Source: Apiotrichum sp. Y4204 (Eukaryota > Basidiomycota > Tremellomycetes > Trichosporonales > Trichosporonaceae). Taken from it: DNA of 64,000 nucleotides. A program made the position numbers and the translations under genes. The notes beneath the pieces are model-generated. The model was not told the origin of the DNA. It searched no databases and saw only the letters and a list, made by a program, of their open reading frames with translations. Below are positions 1-13,300 of the stretch, piece after piece (positions within the stretch are counted from its first letter, which is position 1; each line of letters opens with the position of its first letter). The DNA lies in the NCBI GenBank assembly GCA_025531455.1, contig JAMYHL010000029.1:718313-782312 (forward strand), in the 5' to 3' direction.

Positions 1-916
1 GAGAGTCGTTTGAAGGAGCTCAAGTCGCTGATCCTGACTTCGGCCACGGTCGATTCTGGAGCGCTTGCCGACTCGCTCATTGGGCGCCCGTTAAGCCCGA
101 GCAAACTCGAGCATCTGTATGTTGATATGGACAAGACGGAGGCGACACTCCGAGAGGAGCTCCACGAGGAACAACGCCAGCGGCAGGTGCTCGAGCAGCA
201 GGTCGCAGACCTCCAGGCCGAGCTCGCCGTCCGTCCAATCGACCGCGACGAGCAATGCGCATATCTTCAGAGCGAAGTCAACCAACTGCGCATGATCTCT
301 GGTGAGTCCTTGAGATGGTTTCAATCTGACAGCAGACGATTACGAGCGGCATCTCCGCGAGCCGTCCCGCAAGGTCCGCGAAGACGTGGAACGCGAATTC
401 AAGGACGAGATGCAGAAGCTCAAGGACCAGATAGAGAGCAAGCGCATCTGGGCCGAGAGCCTGCACAACCAACTGCACAAGTCAAACCAGGAGAACAAGA
501 TTCTTAAACAGCGCGCCGACGTCGCCGAGGAGCGTCTGCGCGCAGTGTTTGAGTGGATCATGACCAACCTCGATGATGGAGAACTGGCGAACGGCGCCAT
601 GAACAAGCCACCTGCGAACGGCAACGGCGTCGTAAATGGCTCCCCGGCGCTCGCGAACAGCTCGGCATCCAATAGTTCGAACCGCAGCAATCAGAGCGCG
701 GCGAGCGACTTTGGCCCGCTCCCCCGCCCGCAGGGCGTGATACCCTCCATCAACACGTTCAACGCATCGCGCATGCGGCGCGGCGGTGCGGGAGAGCTAG
801 AATCGCAGTTCCAGACATGGTACGCAGACAGCATCGGACACCGTGGTGGCGTACGTCTCGATGAGGAGATGCCAGCGCTCGCGAGCGTCGAGGACGAGGA
901 CGAGGACGTGTTTTAG
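1..916 (+). CDS. Coiled-coil protein, C-terminal part (5' end outside window)
   Basis: The reading frame is open through the left edge, so the start codon lies outside. One 34-nt intron (302-335, GTGAGT...CAG) joins two exons and gives 293 residues here. The first ~170 residues are rich in E, Q, R, K and L with heptad-like spacing, consistent with a long coiled coil. A serine/asparagine-rich linker follows, and the protein ends in an acidic EDEDEDVF tail. I do not recognise the family. A cytoskeletal or trafficking coiled-coil protein would fit, but nothing visible fixes the function. The intron is supported by exact phase restoration and continued coiled-coil character across the junction. 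Confidence 0.75.
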
Positions 917-1113
917 TTGTAGTCTCCTGCCGAGCGGAGAGAAACTGCTCACTGCGACTTCCGCGCCTGGTTGCGTGTGTGCCGAGGATTGCCTGTCCCG
1001 CTGTGTCGAGGATTGCCATGTCCCGCTGTGCTATAATATTGTATACACTGCATACATGTATCAAACTGTGATACGCCCTACTATCGCACAAATACTCTAC
1101 GGGGGTTGTTTGC

Positions 1114-2533
1114 TCACTTTTTCTGCGACAGCTCGACGGCAATCTTGAACGCGCCGAGCATGGCCGTGAGCTGCATCTTTTCCGAACCGCCGAGCGAGAG
1201 GCGGTGCTCAGTCGACGCGAGGTGGTCGAGCAGGTAAATGCGCGACTGGCGGGGGAGCTCGACCGTCTCGAGAAAGTCGTACGCGCCCGCAATGAGGTCC
1301 TGCAGCGCAAGGCCCTTTTCCGTCTTGAGCGCCGTGATGCCTGCCGTCAGTGATGTGTGCGAGTGGATGGTGCAGCTCAGACCGATTACATTCAAGCTGC
1401 AGTGTACCCGGCAGGACTCACGCGCAAACGCCGTGCCAAACTCGTCGCTCATCATGCTCTCCACGACCGCCTGGATGTCGCGCGGGTGCGGCGTCCCGGT
1501 ACACGTGTACACTGCCGTCTCGTCAATGACATCGTACGCGGCATGGCACGCCTGCAGGACATTGAGCGCGCGGCGCATGTCACCCTTGCTCAGCTTGAGC
1601 AGCGCTGCGCGGCCGTCCGTCGTGAGTGTGACACTGAGATAAGCATGAAACTTTGCGTGGGATATCATGGATACCACTCACCCCTCCTTCTCCACCACCT
1701 CGTCGACCTTGCGGCGCACCTCTTCCTCGGGCAGCGGGGAGAAACGGAAGCGCGTGCAGCGCGACTGGATCGCGGGCGTAATCTTGTTGACATAGTTGCA
1801 CAGAATCGCAAATCGCACATTCTTCGTGTGCTGCTCAATCACTGCGGCGTGAGCTCAAGTCACGTTGACAGCTCACCTCGCCGGAGGGCGCCCTGCGCCG
1901 CCTGGGTCATCATGTCCGCCTCGTCGAGAATAATGAGCTTGAAGCCCTTCCTGCCCCCCATCAGCATACTGAGTTCGGCCACGACTCACGAGAAGAGCAC
2001 CTTTGTCATCGCAAAGCTCTTGATCTGCTCGCGGACGACATCAATGCCGCGGTCGTCGGACGCGTTCAGCTCGAGAATGTGCTTCCGGTACGCGGGGCCG
2101 TACAGCCTGCGCGCGAGCGCGAGGATCGTAGACGTCTTTCCGGTTCCTGCGGTAAGCATCAGTCTGGACACGTAGCTCGCGAAATGAAGAATCCAGCTTC
2201 CCTCGGCCGCAACTCACCAGGCGGACCGTACAACAACAAATGGGGCAGGCGCCCCGCCTCGATAAACTGGTTCACTACCGTCAGTACTGCATACGCTCTC
2301 GACGTACGAGTCGCCGTAATGTCCTGGTGGCTCACGACCTCGTCGAGCGTCTCGGGGCGATACTTTTCGACCCACGGCAGGCCCGATTTGTCGTCCCGCG
2401 CCGGCGTAGCGCTCGCAGCCTTCTCTTTCCCTTTGGCCTTGGCGCCGGCCATGAGCGCAGCCATCGCGTTTGCCGCCGGTGCCGGTCCCGAGGCCGGGGC
2501 TGGTGTGGGGTCGACGTCCATTGCTGTTGGCAT
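1114..2533 (-). CDS. RFC3: Replication factor C subunit 3 (clamp loader; human RFC5 type)
   Basis: Subunit of the pentameric clamp loader that opens PCNA and places it on primed DNA in the nucleus. Seven exons (2308-2533, 2218-2274, 1990-2146, 1877-1950, 1682-1841, 1422-1633, 1114-1340) give 370 residues. Visible motifs in order are the RFC entry motif LPWVEKYRP, Walker [21 protein letters not shown], Walker B IILDEAD, the SRC arginine-finger motif in QSRCTRFRF, and [18 protein letters not shown] and the C-terminal collar match yeast Rfc3/human RFC5 better than other subunits. The ~40-residue N-terminal extension (A, P and K rich) is not typical. The ATG at 2533 was chosen because upstream in-frame sequence looks like leader. 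One intron is only 33 nt (2275-2307). Confidence 0.95.
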
Positions 2534-4048
2534 GATGGAAGTGTATTGGGGGAAGGAGGTTGTATGGACTGCTCTGGTGTCCGATTTCATAAACTGGACT
2601 GCTCTCTGATCTTGGTGGCGGGACGCTGGACGCGTCTGGCTTCGTCAGGTTGACGCGTCTCGCACGCCTTTTGACCCACGATGAAGGTGTGCGAAAAGCT
2701 AGGAGCCTAATGAAGTAAGCTACGGTGCGCGGCTGCGCTATTTCCGTAAATCCGTGCTCTAGGTTCAACAACAACAACAACAACAATACGACGCCCCATG
2801 ATGACAACACCACACCAACAGCGACAACAACGAGTATCCCCAGCATTGTCAGCATCCAGAGACTCACTCCATGAGCGGCACGTACGACACAATAAACGCC
2901 TTAATAATTCTGCTATTCTGACACCGACGCCGATGGGATTAGGGAGAGTATGGACATCTTGCAAAACTCTTGAATCCTGCTGTCCTGTCCCAGCACTTGC
3001 TGCTCACTCGACCTCGCATAAACGCAAGACTGGTCCAATGGTCGTGGCGCGTGACAGACCGCAAGCCCTCAACTCTGCAGTATTCAGGTGCATCAGAAAG
3101 CAGAAACAAGGAATTTCCTGCGACGACGCTTCGTATTTTTTTCTCTCACCGCGTGGGGTGAGGACACAATAGGTTCTACAGGGCCGCGCTACAAGTGAGG
3201 TCCGCGTTCCAGCTCGGATTTTGCATTACTATAGGTGTTCTTCTGCAAATTATCTATACCTATTCGTCCATTTCATTCTGCCAGCTGCGGTCTCTCCATT
3301 CTGGTGTTTTTTTCTGCATTCCTCACTTTGTTTATATCTTCATTTTGAGAAATAGAGTAGAGCTCGTACAAGACCGAGACTGATAAGTTTAGGGGCCCCT
3401 AGCGCGATACCGGCATTCATTCGGTGAGAAAGGATTGGCGATGGTGCCCGTCTGTCTGTGAATATGGAAATGGCCGTGTTGCCGTTCTGTATAGATGCGT
3501 CTGGGTCCCAAATTTGTCGGGATTCCTGGATCAAAGTGTTGCTTTTCCAGTGAGACCTGGCGCTCTGAATATCCCAACCATGCCGAGGGTGAGGTCCAAT
3601 GGGGCCGACACAGTGACTGACGTACAGAACATACTCGGCACCAACGCACAACTGCATCAATGCCGCGACCACCGTTGCTCGTACACCTAGACACAAAACA
3701 AAGGGATGGGGCCACACACAGGTGTAGCCGGGCAGATTGTGAGAAGTTGATTGACAGTCATAAAGATGCCGAAGCGTACATTGGGCCCGGCCTAGCCCAG
3801 CGTCTTGCCAGAATTGCCTGCTTCGAGGGTGGCTTGAGGCCGGATAGATTGTCGAGGATTTGGATGTCTCCCCTGCCCACCCACAGTCAGCAACAAGCTA
3901 CACCTGCATAACATCTACATGGCAAGGGTGCGTCTCCACTCTGGGGCCCGGGACATCTCTTGTCCCGACCGATCGTGTTCCTCTTCTGTTGTACATCATC
4001 TCCAAGCGGCAAGCTCTACTCTACTCTGTATCTGCTAATCAATTCCGC
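2534..4048. other. Intergenic, no supported gene
   Basis: This is the shared upstream side of RFC3 plus the region beyond the 3' end of the TMEM135-like gene. It contains a (CAA)n run near 2766-2787 and T-rich stretches around 3130-3340. The open frames are short and show no family features or convincing splice structure. Confidence 0.5.
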
Positions 4049-6305
4049 TCACACGGGCCCAACGAGCTGGTACAGTAGTCCGCGGACCATGCCCGAGAGG
4101 CTCTTGGGCTGGTGCTTGTACGCGTCCATGATCATGGCCATGGCTGCTGCGCCGAGCATGGTTTCGCCAAACGGCACGATGGGGACCCACGCGCGGCGGC
4201 GGCCGATGGACCACGCCGACTCGAGCGCGCGTGGCAGGCAGTACATTGCCAGCTCGGCGCGGCGCTTCTTCTCCTCGGCGAAGAGCGAGAGGCACGTCAT
4301 AAAGCCGATAAACCAAAAGTTCTCCTTGCGGCGCAGCAGACTGTAGAGCCACTTTGGCAGTGGAATGTTGTCCATTATCTTTGTGCGCGAGCAGAAGAGG
4401 GCTGTAATCAGTACGGCACCATGGGTTCGTGTACTCACCCTGGTAGATGACGATGAAGAAGGCGAGGAAGGAGCAGCTGCGGGTGATGCCGATTGCGGCC
4501 TTGAGGAGCATACGGAGGGGCGTCTTCATGACCTGGTGGCGGCGGAACACGAGCATCGGGATGAGGTGCAGTGCGCCGTATACGGGGAGCATGAAGCGGA
4601 AGCGGGTGAAGAAGCGGCCAGTAGCGCACTCGACACAGCTGTCGCTCCACGGGTGGAGGATTGCGCACGGGATGTGGTTGTTTGGGCTGACGCCGCCCTC
4701 AATGTTTGCGAGCAGCTGCTTGAGGCTCGCCGTGTTGCGCTCCGTGATGCCCTTTGACGCGAGTGCCCGCTGAACTGGATTCGGGGAGATGTAGTTGTTG
4801 CGCACGGCGGTGCGGTTCGCCTCGACAGCGAAGAGGGGCACTCCAGACGCGCCCTGGATCCAGTTGCGGTAGTCGCGGGGGATGGTATCTGGTGCAAGAA
4901 GGAAGGCAAACATGATCTGCCCGCAGCAGAGACCAAAGAGGAGGACATCGCCGTGCGGGATGTTGATGCCCAGCGCGGGCGCATACTGATTGTAGCAGCC
5001 TTGCAGGCCACGGACAAAGAGCCTGGGCAATCAGTACGATTCTGTTCCATTTACCGTTGGTGACTCACTGCTGGGCGACGCTGGTCCTGCGGCTCGCCGA
5101 CTCGAGAAGTAGACCCAGACTTCCAACAGCTCCAGCCACAGCGGCATGCCATCTGTGCTCGCCCTCGTCACCCTCGCGCTCTGGCGGACCAAAAGTGGCG
5201 CGGGAGAACAACCCCGCTTTGATCCTGCGGCGGATGTACGAGAACGGGGGTGCGAGGCGGAGGAGATGGAGGGTGAGGGTGTTGAGAAAGGTAAATGTGC
5301 CAATCATGGCGCCGAAGCGGAGCGACTCCTCGCCAATCATGGCCTGGCGGATATGCCGCCAGCGCAGACGCTTTTTCCTAAGCGAGCGGAAGATGAGCAG
5401 CAGGACATTGACGCCGGAGCGGACAGAGAACGCGACGAAGAATGATCCTGTGAGGTGTGAGCTTTTCATCCAAACAGGCTGGACGCACGCAGTCCCCGCT
5501 TCAGCGCTAGGATGATGGCGCGCTCCGCATCCGGGGGATACAGGCGCTTCTCGTCCTTGTCGCGCCAGACAAGCTCGCGCCCCGCCGCGCGCACATTCAA
5601 TAACAGCTGTTCGCGGCGTTGCTGGTCATACTGCAGCGCCATTAGGTGATCGAGCGACGCGAGCGAGATGGTACGCCGGATACGGTCGGCCCTGGGCATT
5701 AGTCTCGAAACTCGGGGACGGACCCGGGGGGTCGCTCTTGTGCTGCGCGCTGCGCGCACTCACGTCTCGGAAAGGTTGGGCGTCGCGGGCTCTGTCACAT
5801 AGTAGCTGCGTGAGCGCCGGGGCTTGCCGGGATAGATGACTTCTTCCTTGTTGACATCGCGCATGGACACTTTTCCGGTCGCATCGCGCATGGACGGTTT
5901 TCCACTGGCGCCACCCGCGGCGGTGAAGCGGAGCTGCTTCTCTGTGATGCGTATGTTTGCTTTGGAGCCGACGACGACGCCGGAGATGGACCGCCGGAGG
6001 ACCGAGGGGGGCAGGGGCGAGCCGATGGCGGCCTCCTCGTCGGACGAGTGGTTTGAGTTTGAGTGCGAGTGCGAGTGCGAGTGCGAGTGGTGGTCGCTCG
6101 ACTCGCCCTCGGACAAGGGCTCGACGGGCGTCGACATGTCGCGGAGTGGAGGGCGGGGGCTGTCTGCCGGAGTGGTAGCGGGAGTGGACTGGCGCGAGGC
6201 GGGCTCGGAGGGGAGGATGTGGGGGACGAGCTGGGCGCCGGCGAGGACGTCGGGGGCGATGCGTTCCGCGACGGTGTTGATGTCTGCGTCGAGCGCGTCG
6301 AGCAT
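4049..6305 (-). CDS. TMEM135-like multi-pass membrane protein
   Basis: Five exons (5764-6305, 5489-5691, 5069-5447, 4439-5022, 4049-4401) give 686 residues. The first ~180 residues are low-complexity and include a (His-Ser)n run coded by the (GAGTGC)n repeat at 6060-6092. Several hydrophobic helices follow (for example FLNTLTLHLL and GALHLIPMLVF), and a cysteine-containing HPWSDSC segment resembles the C-rich motif of the TMEM135 family. TMEM135 proteins are reported at mitochondria and peroxisomes with a role in mitochondrial dynamics. Family membership is inferred from that motif and the helix pattern. The start at 6305 follows a pyrimidine-rich leader. The upstream frame stays open, so a longer N-terminus is possible. 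Confidence 0.75.
6060..6092 (+). repeat. (GAGTGC)n microsatellite inside coding sequence
   Basis: A 6-bp unit is repeated about five times. Read on the minus strand it codes for alternating His-Ser in the disordered N-terminal part of the TMEM135-like protein. Such repeats often vary in copy number between strains. Confidence 0.85.
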
Positions 6306-8650
6306 GTAGCGGGGTAGTAGGGGTGTTGTTAGTGGCAAGGAGGGGATGTGGTACAGCAACGGAAGAGATGGGGGTAGAGAGATGTTGAGAAAGAGAGAGA
6401 AGTGAGGGTAGATGCTTTCTGTTCCGATAGAGTGCTGTAGGTGCACTATCACTGACTGATTGCATGCACATGCATGCGCGTCATCAACCTGGTTGTACAC
6501 TGCTGTACACACTGTATGTAGCTCCTCTTTCCCCACCAACAATCCATCGGACGCCATCATCTGCGCGCTTCTCCGCCCCTGGTGGGGGGGGGCACTGGGG
6601 GCCCTCTGCCGATCTGCCGATCCCTGGGATTCCCCCCTCCCGGCTATCTACCACGCCGAAATCATACACTGGCGAAAAAGTCTTGGGGCAGAAGGGAACG
6701 GAAGCAAAAGTTGGATCTCACACCGTGCACCATGCACCACGTCGGACGGAGAAGCCCTTCTCGGACCGAAACAATGGGCATGACACGCGACCAACCCGAG
6801 ACGACCCGCACACCATGGAACACAGCGAACGGCATCCCGAGCAGAACCAAGCTGTACTATTACTGCAGGAGAGATGACAAAACGAGTCAATCTCGACCAG
6901 TTCAGCGCGATACACAGCGGCCGTGCACCGAATCCACAGATCCACAGAGCTGCCCCGCAAAGTCGGGATACAGCTGAGACAGTTTGTCTGACAGTCGTGC
7001 GTCATCGTGTGCATGTGCAAACAGCCAGGTACCACCCAGACCACCAAGACACTAATTAAGGCATGCCACCGGTTCTGCGTTCCGTGGAACATCCTCGGGT
7101 CGGCGGTGCTACTGTTTTTAGCTCCACAGCAAATAGCGCGCGACGCGGCCTCTTATCAGCGAGCGCGCTGAGGAGGTGAGAGATGGCAGGCGGAAAGTGG
7201 GAGGTGGGAAGTGGCAAATGGCGTGCTCGCGTTGCGCGACTTGGTGCCAGGATATCTCATTCGTCCTCTGCTCGAGGTAGTTTCTGGAACGTCCATGGAG
7301 GGAGCGCGAGGGCGAGGGGAATGCTGCATGGCGCGGAACGGAGTGGAATGGAATATGGATGGATCGAGGAGTCGATGGGACCGGACTTGACGTGCCAATC
7401 GATCTGTGATTATTAGATCATATGGCCAACTGGATCATGATGATGAGATATGGGATATGAGACATGAGATGAAAGCTGGGATGCGATGCAGACGGCTGCT
7501 CACATGAGTGCGCGCGAGCGCGGGCCGCGTTCTGGCATTCTGGGGGACATTCCTGCGTGGACTATGGGGCATGGGGCGTGGAGCTCGATGTGGTTCTGAG
7601 AAGCGGCTGAGAAGAGAGGCGAGCTCGCGAGCTCGCGAGAATGGTCCGGCGCGCGGCGATTGGGTTCAAGGCGCCAGCGCGCCAACGAATGATGAGCGTC
7701 GAGATGATGAGATACTAGATTGCTGAACACGCTCAGACACTATGAAAGATTAGAGATCAGATAGATAGTAGATAGCTCGCAGCTTGGCAGGTATTCAGAC
7801 AATGCAGACAACCCCCCACAACCGATGTTCCAGATGATCAAAGATGATCCGCCGTCTCCAAACCGTTGCATCACGAGCAGACAACAGACAACAGATCAAG
7901 AGATCATTAGATGCACATGACACAAGCTGCGACTCCAGTTCCCCAATCCCCAAAGCTCACCACGCGGCTACGGCATCCCGACACGGAGAACAGCATGACA
8001 ATCTCTCGACGCGGACTACACTTCCGCCTCGGGGGCCAGTTGCCCGTTGGAGTCTGGAGCTTGTAGCCCTCCAGGCCTCAGCGGCATGACCGGACAACGT
8101 CATGTTGTGACGGCACACTCCAACTCGGAGGACACTACCAGCTGCGGGGCTAATCATGGTGCAGCCAGCACAGTGCATAGCTGCCCTACAAGCTCAAGCT
8201 ATCTCCCGCCAGTGACAGCCTACGCCTAGGCTATCGCCTGTCGCTTCGGGCCGCGGGGCGCGGGGTGTCCTGGTATGTATACCTGCAATACCTGGCCTGG
8301 TATGTGCCTGATGTCGCCGCCTGTTGCCTGGAGCTGATAGTCGCACAGTTGGAGCGCGGCGACGGCAGTGCGGGAACGTCATGCAGCGCTACGAGTGTGC
8401 CAGTGTGCCCCCCCGAGATCCCGAGAAATGAGAATACATGGCCCATTGCAAGATAAAGTCTTGTTTCCGTTTCGTCCTCTTCCGTACGGCTCATATACCG
8501 GCGGTATCCCAAACGAGCAACTCGCGACTCGAGCGACCTTGAACCCAAGCACAAGCACCAGTAACAACAACCAATTTCACCACACTCTACCTCCAATCTC
8601 GACCCACTACTCGCTCCTCGCTCGCTCACGCCCATATCTCTTGGACCTGG
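6306..8650. other. Intergenic between divergent genes
   Basis: This 2.3-kb region lies between the TMEM135-like gene (minus) and the cyclophilin gene (plus) and must hold both promoters. I see purine-rich GATGAGAT-type sequence near 7430-7480, an 18-bp palindrome at about 7622-7643 built from GAGCTCGC units, and CA/AC-rich leader-like sequence at 8550-8640. No open frame here looks like a gene. Confidence 0.5.
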
Positions 8651-9834
8651 ATGCCACCCCGCATGTTCGGCAAGTTCAGGCAGTCGCTCAAGAAGGCGTT
8701 CATCCCGCCCAACGAGAACGCGGCGCTGAATGCGCCCGAGGGCGTCGAGCGGCCCACCGTGTTTCTCGATATCACAATGGGCGAGCAGGGGATAGGAAGG
8801 ATCGAGCTTGGTGAGTTTGGAGTGTCACACGAGCTGGAGACGGGTATCTGTCCGGATGGAGCGGCACGGAGCACCGAGCACCGAGCACCTGGTGGATGCA
8901 CGGTGGCAACGGATACGCCGCCGCCCACGCAGCAGTGGAGCAGTGACGACGACGGAGACGGAGACGACGTTGACACGCCCCCGCAGAATTGTTCACCGAC
9001 ATTTGTCCAAAGTATGTCATCACCTGGTCGGCACGCAGGCGACCTTCGCTACTGGGGGACACTCACCCGCAGGACCTGCAAGAACTTTGTCGAGCTGTGC
9101 ACGTCCAAGGACACAGAGTACTCGTACCGCGGCGCATTGTTCCACCGGTGCGTAGCCCCTTTCGAGGTTGCGGCGCTTGCGGAGCTGACGGCAGAGTGTG
9201 AGTCTCGAGTCGGGGAGGGAGGGGTGGAGCAGCGGCAGAGTCAAGGTCAAGCATGGTCTCTAACGGTCGGCGGTCGGAGACCATTTCCGTAGCCGCCGGA
9301 CAACCACACTGACGCTCTGTATCTGACGCCAGGATTCCCGACTTTATGATCCAGGGCGGGGACATTATCCACGGCGACGGCCGCGGCCTGTGGAGCATTT
9401 ACGGTGGACCGTTCGAGGACGAGAATTTCAAGGTCAAGCACAAGGTCCCTGGTCTGCTGAGCATGGTGAGAAACAGAGAAACAGTATCTTGTAAATTGTG
9501 TTTGTTGGTTAACTCTAGGCCAACTCTGGACCCAACACGAACGGATGCCAGTTCTTCATTACCACCGCCCCGGCCGACTTTCTCGACAACAAGCACGTCG
9601 CGTTCGGGCGCGTGACAAAGGGCATGCCTGTGGTGCGGCGTATCGAGTCGACGCCGACGGGCAGCAACGACCGGTGAGTGTCCAGGTGGTGTGGTCCAAG
9701 CTACAAGAGAGACGAGAGAGGAACGCGGGGCACCCGCACCTCGCCTCTGCTTCCCGGCGTGCTGGATCTGATGCTCGTACTGAAGCCACAGACCGCAGAC
9801 GCGCGTGACTATTGCAAACTGCGGCCTCGTCTAG
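8651..9834 (+). CDS. Cyclophilin H-type peptidyl-prolyl cis-trans isomerase
   Basis: Six exons (8651-8810, 8987-9011, 9073-9147, 9333-9465, 9519-9673, 9792-9834) give 196 residues. The cyclophilin core is clear: FMIQGGD, GPFADENF-like [27 protein letters not shown] and HVAFGRV. Catalytic Arg (FHR), Gln and Phe (QFF) and the substrate-pocket residues are present. The spacing and the SIYGGPF insert match PPIH (cyclophilin H), which binds the U4/U6.U5 tri-snRNP. Ligand-pocket Trp is not conserved, which is usual in that subfamily. An extra ~30-residue basic N-terminus precedes the domain. The introns are unusually long for this window (176 and 185 nt), and one exon is only 25 nt. Confidence 0.93.
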
Positions 9835-10329
9835 GCGCCACTCGCTGTCGTAGTCGTCGTCATGCGCACCCATATATCCATTCTGTCTAGTTGTCCGTCC
9901 TCGCTAGCCCTAATTCCACATTGCTTGACTATAATGCATAGCCTCAGGGTTGTGTACTGTTATCCACGCTCTACAGACGATTAAAAGGAAGAAATAAGAG
10001 GTCCCAAAACGCAAAATAGGCCGGGAGGGGTGGTAGGTTGGTCAGGTGCCACGAGTGGCAAGTGTACAGCGTGCCTCACCATGTGTGGCTGGCGTCGCGT
10101 TACACAACAGCGGCACGGGTATCGTGCGCAGTATAATAAGTATACTCTGCGGTCTGCAGGCACAGTAGTGGTGACAGTGACAGTCAAGGTCCATGATAGT
10201 GGCGGTGGTGGCGGTGGCGTGGCGGGGTCTCCAGTCCACCAGAGCGGACAGGACATTCCCCCCTCGCTCTCAGCGCAACGGACAGACCCCATTCACCAGC
10301 CAGCCGTGCGAGGCACACTCGCCTGCCAT
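9835..10329. other. Convergent intergenic region
   Basis: Space between the 3' ends of the cyclophilin and CLIP-170-type genes. It includes a GGTGGCGGTGG-type stretch near 10200 and is probably 3' untranslated sequence for both. I see no gene. Confidence 0.5.
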
Positions 10330-13300
10330 TCAGAAGACGTCGTCGGCCATCGGGCATTCGGCCGTGTTGTGCGCGTCGCTCTCGCAGTCGTTGCACCACT
10401 TCTTCTTGGACGGCGACTTGGGTGCAGCCGTCGGCGCATCGGGCTGGGCGTCGAGCGTCGTCCCGGCAAACACAGGGCACGCGTCGAGGTCGTGCGGGCC
10501 CTCGCACAGCTCGCATCGGAGATCAGACCCGACAGTCCCGTTGGACACGAGCGAGTCGGTGCGTGAGTGGAGTGACGCGGGTTTGGAGCCACCAGCCGCT
10601 TGCACCTTGGCGCGCAGGCTGTCGCGCTCCCGCTCAAGCTCCTGCAGCCGCGACTCGAGCTCGTCCTCGTGATAAATCTTGGACTCTATCAGCGTCTCGA
10701 GCTCGGACACCTCGCGTTCGTACTGTCTGTCAGCTGGAAACGCAACCCATGTGAGCTCACCTCCTTCAGTGCCTCGGCCTGCTGGGCAAGTTTGGTGCGC
10801 ATGCGCGCTGTCTCCTGAGCGTCGGGTGCACTTGCGCCGTCGCTCTCGTTGATCTCCTGCAAGAGCTTGTTCTCCTCCTTGAGCATCGCAATCTCATCCA
10901 TGAGGTCGGCGTTGCGTGCCTGGAGCTGCGCCACCTCGCCAGTCATCTCGGTGACAATGTGGTGGTAGCCCAGGATCGACTTCTCTGCCTCATGAATCGA
11001 GCCGTTGCTCCGGCGCGAGACCGACAGGCTGCGCTGAAGGCCTGGACCACCCTCAAAGCCGTCGGCCGACAGCGACGGCGAGCTGCGGGGAGCGGCTTCC
11101 TTGGCACGGAGCTGAAGTCAGATTGATGTTGACAGAATATAACTCACAGTGGTAATCTCCTCCTGGAGGGAAGCCACCTTGGTGCCGAGCTCGGCGTTCT
11201 TGGTCTCCAGCTCGGTCACCTTGGTCTCAAGGGCGGCGCGGCTGCTCTCAGTCTCGGCATTCTTCGCCTCGGTGTCTTTGAGCTTGCTCTGGAGTTCCGC
11301 AATGGTTGTCTCGCTGGCGTTGTTGTTGGCGAGCTTGGCAGCAGAGGCCCCAGCGGCCTCGGCGCGCATCGTCTCAATCTCGGCACGTGCAGCCTCCAAC
11401 GCCGTCTGGTTCTCATTGATGGCGTCCTCGAGATCCGTAATGCGACCGCGGTTGGCTTCCAGCTCTTCCTCGCGCTCCTTGATCTCGGAGCGTGCCGCTG
11501 CGAGTTCGTCCTGCACGGTCTTCTTCGCTTCGCCCGCCTTGTCGTACTTGGCTTGCCATGCCTCGGCCTCCGTCTCGGCCTGGCTGCGCGCCTCGTCCAG
11601 CTGCTCCTCGAGGTTCGAGATGCGGCTCTGCAGATGCTTAACCTGCTCAGTGAGGGTCTCATTGTCGATCTCCGCGGCGGTCAGAGCCCGCGGCTTGCCG
11701 TTGCCGTTTGCCATCGAGTTGTCAGCCTCCTTGGCCGCCTTGAGCTCGTCGTTTGCCTTGGAGAGCTTCTCCTCGAGTTCGCGTATCTGGCACTCAAAGG
11801 TGAACTGCTTGCTCTCGTTGAGCTCGATGATTTGCTGATGTCAGCTCAAGCCCCAAATATACACTTACGTTGCCAGCGAGGGTCAGCTCATCAACCAGGC
11901 GCTTGAGCTCCGAGATCTCCAGCTCGGCGGCCTCGGCCCGCTCCTCGACAACGCGCACCTCGGCACGCTTGGCCTCCATGCCGGCTTCCAGCTCGCCCGC
12001 GGCCCGCTCGGCGGCGAGTTCCATCTCCGACTTGAGCTTGGCGGCCTCCGCCGTCTTTGCGACTAACTCCTCCTCGAGCTTCTTGCCGTTCGCCTGTAGC
12101 TCCTCCACCTTAGCGCGGATCTCGCCTGCGCTGCCGTCCGAGGTAAGGAGCTGTGTCTGCAGATCGGCGACCTCCTTCTTCCCCAGCTCCACTTGGCGTT
12201 GGAGCTCCTCCACTTGCGCCAGCGAGTTGTTTTCCCGCTCCCCCTGGGCCTGCTCGGCAAGCGCGACCTGCTCCTCAAGCTCCGCATTCCGGCGCTTGAG
12301 GTCGAAAATCTCCGCCTCGAGTACAGCCGTTGATGCAGAGTTCGTCTCTGAGCTGGCGCTGGCTATGGATTGCCTCGGCTGAGGACTGGGCGGAGGCGGC
12401 ATCATGTCGGTCGTGCGGCGCCCAGCCTTTGGCGTTGTCAGCGCATTGCCCAGGCTGGGACGTCCAACGCGCGAGGCAGTCAGTGGGGGTCGTGCTTTAG
12501 GAGTAGTAGCCGTGCTCGCAGTCAACGACTTGGATGCAGGCTTAGGTGTCGTCGTCGGTGTGCCAGTAGGTGTCGGACCCCGCTCGTTGAGCTGCTTTGC
12601 AGTCATGTTCAGATACTTGCTCGCTCTTGATCCAGCGGTGATCTTGGCCTCTGTGCGAGCGGCATTCGTCGCGGTGCTGTTGCCGAGAAGCGTGCGCCGG
12701 CCAGCTTCGCCGTCGTCGTCCTTGGGCCGCGCCTGCACGGAGCGCGTCCCGAAACTGGGCGTTGTCGCGCCCCTCCTGACGCGATCCGCGGCAGGGGTGA
12801 CACGTCCCGAGGCCGAGTAGGATGAGGCCTGGGATCGATGCGAGGCCACAGACGCCGGACGAGACGGGCCAGCGTGATTCGAAGTGGCGGGACCGAGCTT
12901 TTCGGCGAGCGTGAATATTCCACAGTTTGGTGCACACTTGAAGTACTCTCGTCTGCGATGTCAGATTAAACGTTAAACGTTTAAGAGGCGCTATCTAACT
13001 CACCCATCAACAGTGCCGTCATTCCTTCCCCTCCCCTTAAAAGCACCCTCGAGCTCGACGCCTGCCCATGTGCCGTCGCGAATGTGGGTCGTACCCAGGT
13101 AGCGGAGGATACCCTCATAGCCATGGGACGGGAGACGCACGCGGTCGCCGACCGCAGGCACCCATTTCTCTCCTGCCCTAGATTCCGGACGGAGATACGG
13201 GGTGGAGACGCCAGACGAGGCGGTGGATGTCGTCCGGCGCCCTGCTGGCGTGGTGGTGGAGGCGACGAGGGATGCGCGAGGTTGCGCGAGCGAGGGACGC

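Noticed and set aside
2707..2867. Minus-strand frame with a very hydrophobic run (VVV...LLLLLLL)
   Set aside because: The hydrophobicity comes from a (GTT)n/(CAA)n simple repeat. There is no promoter or splice support, and it sits right upstream of RFC3.
9020..9873. Several open frames on both strands over the cyclophilin gene
   Set aside because: They are shadows of the cyclophilin exons and introns.
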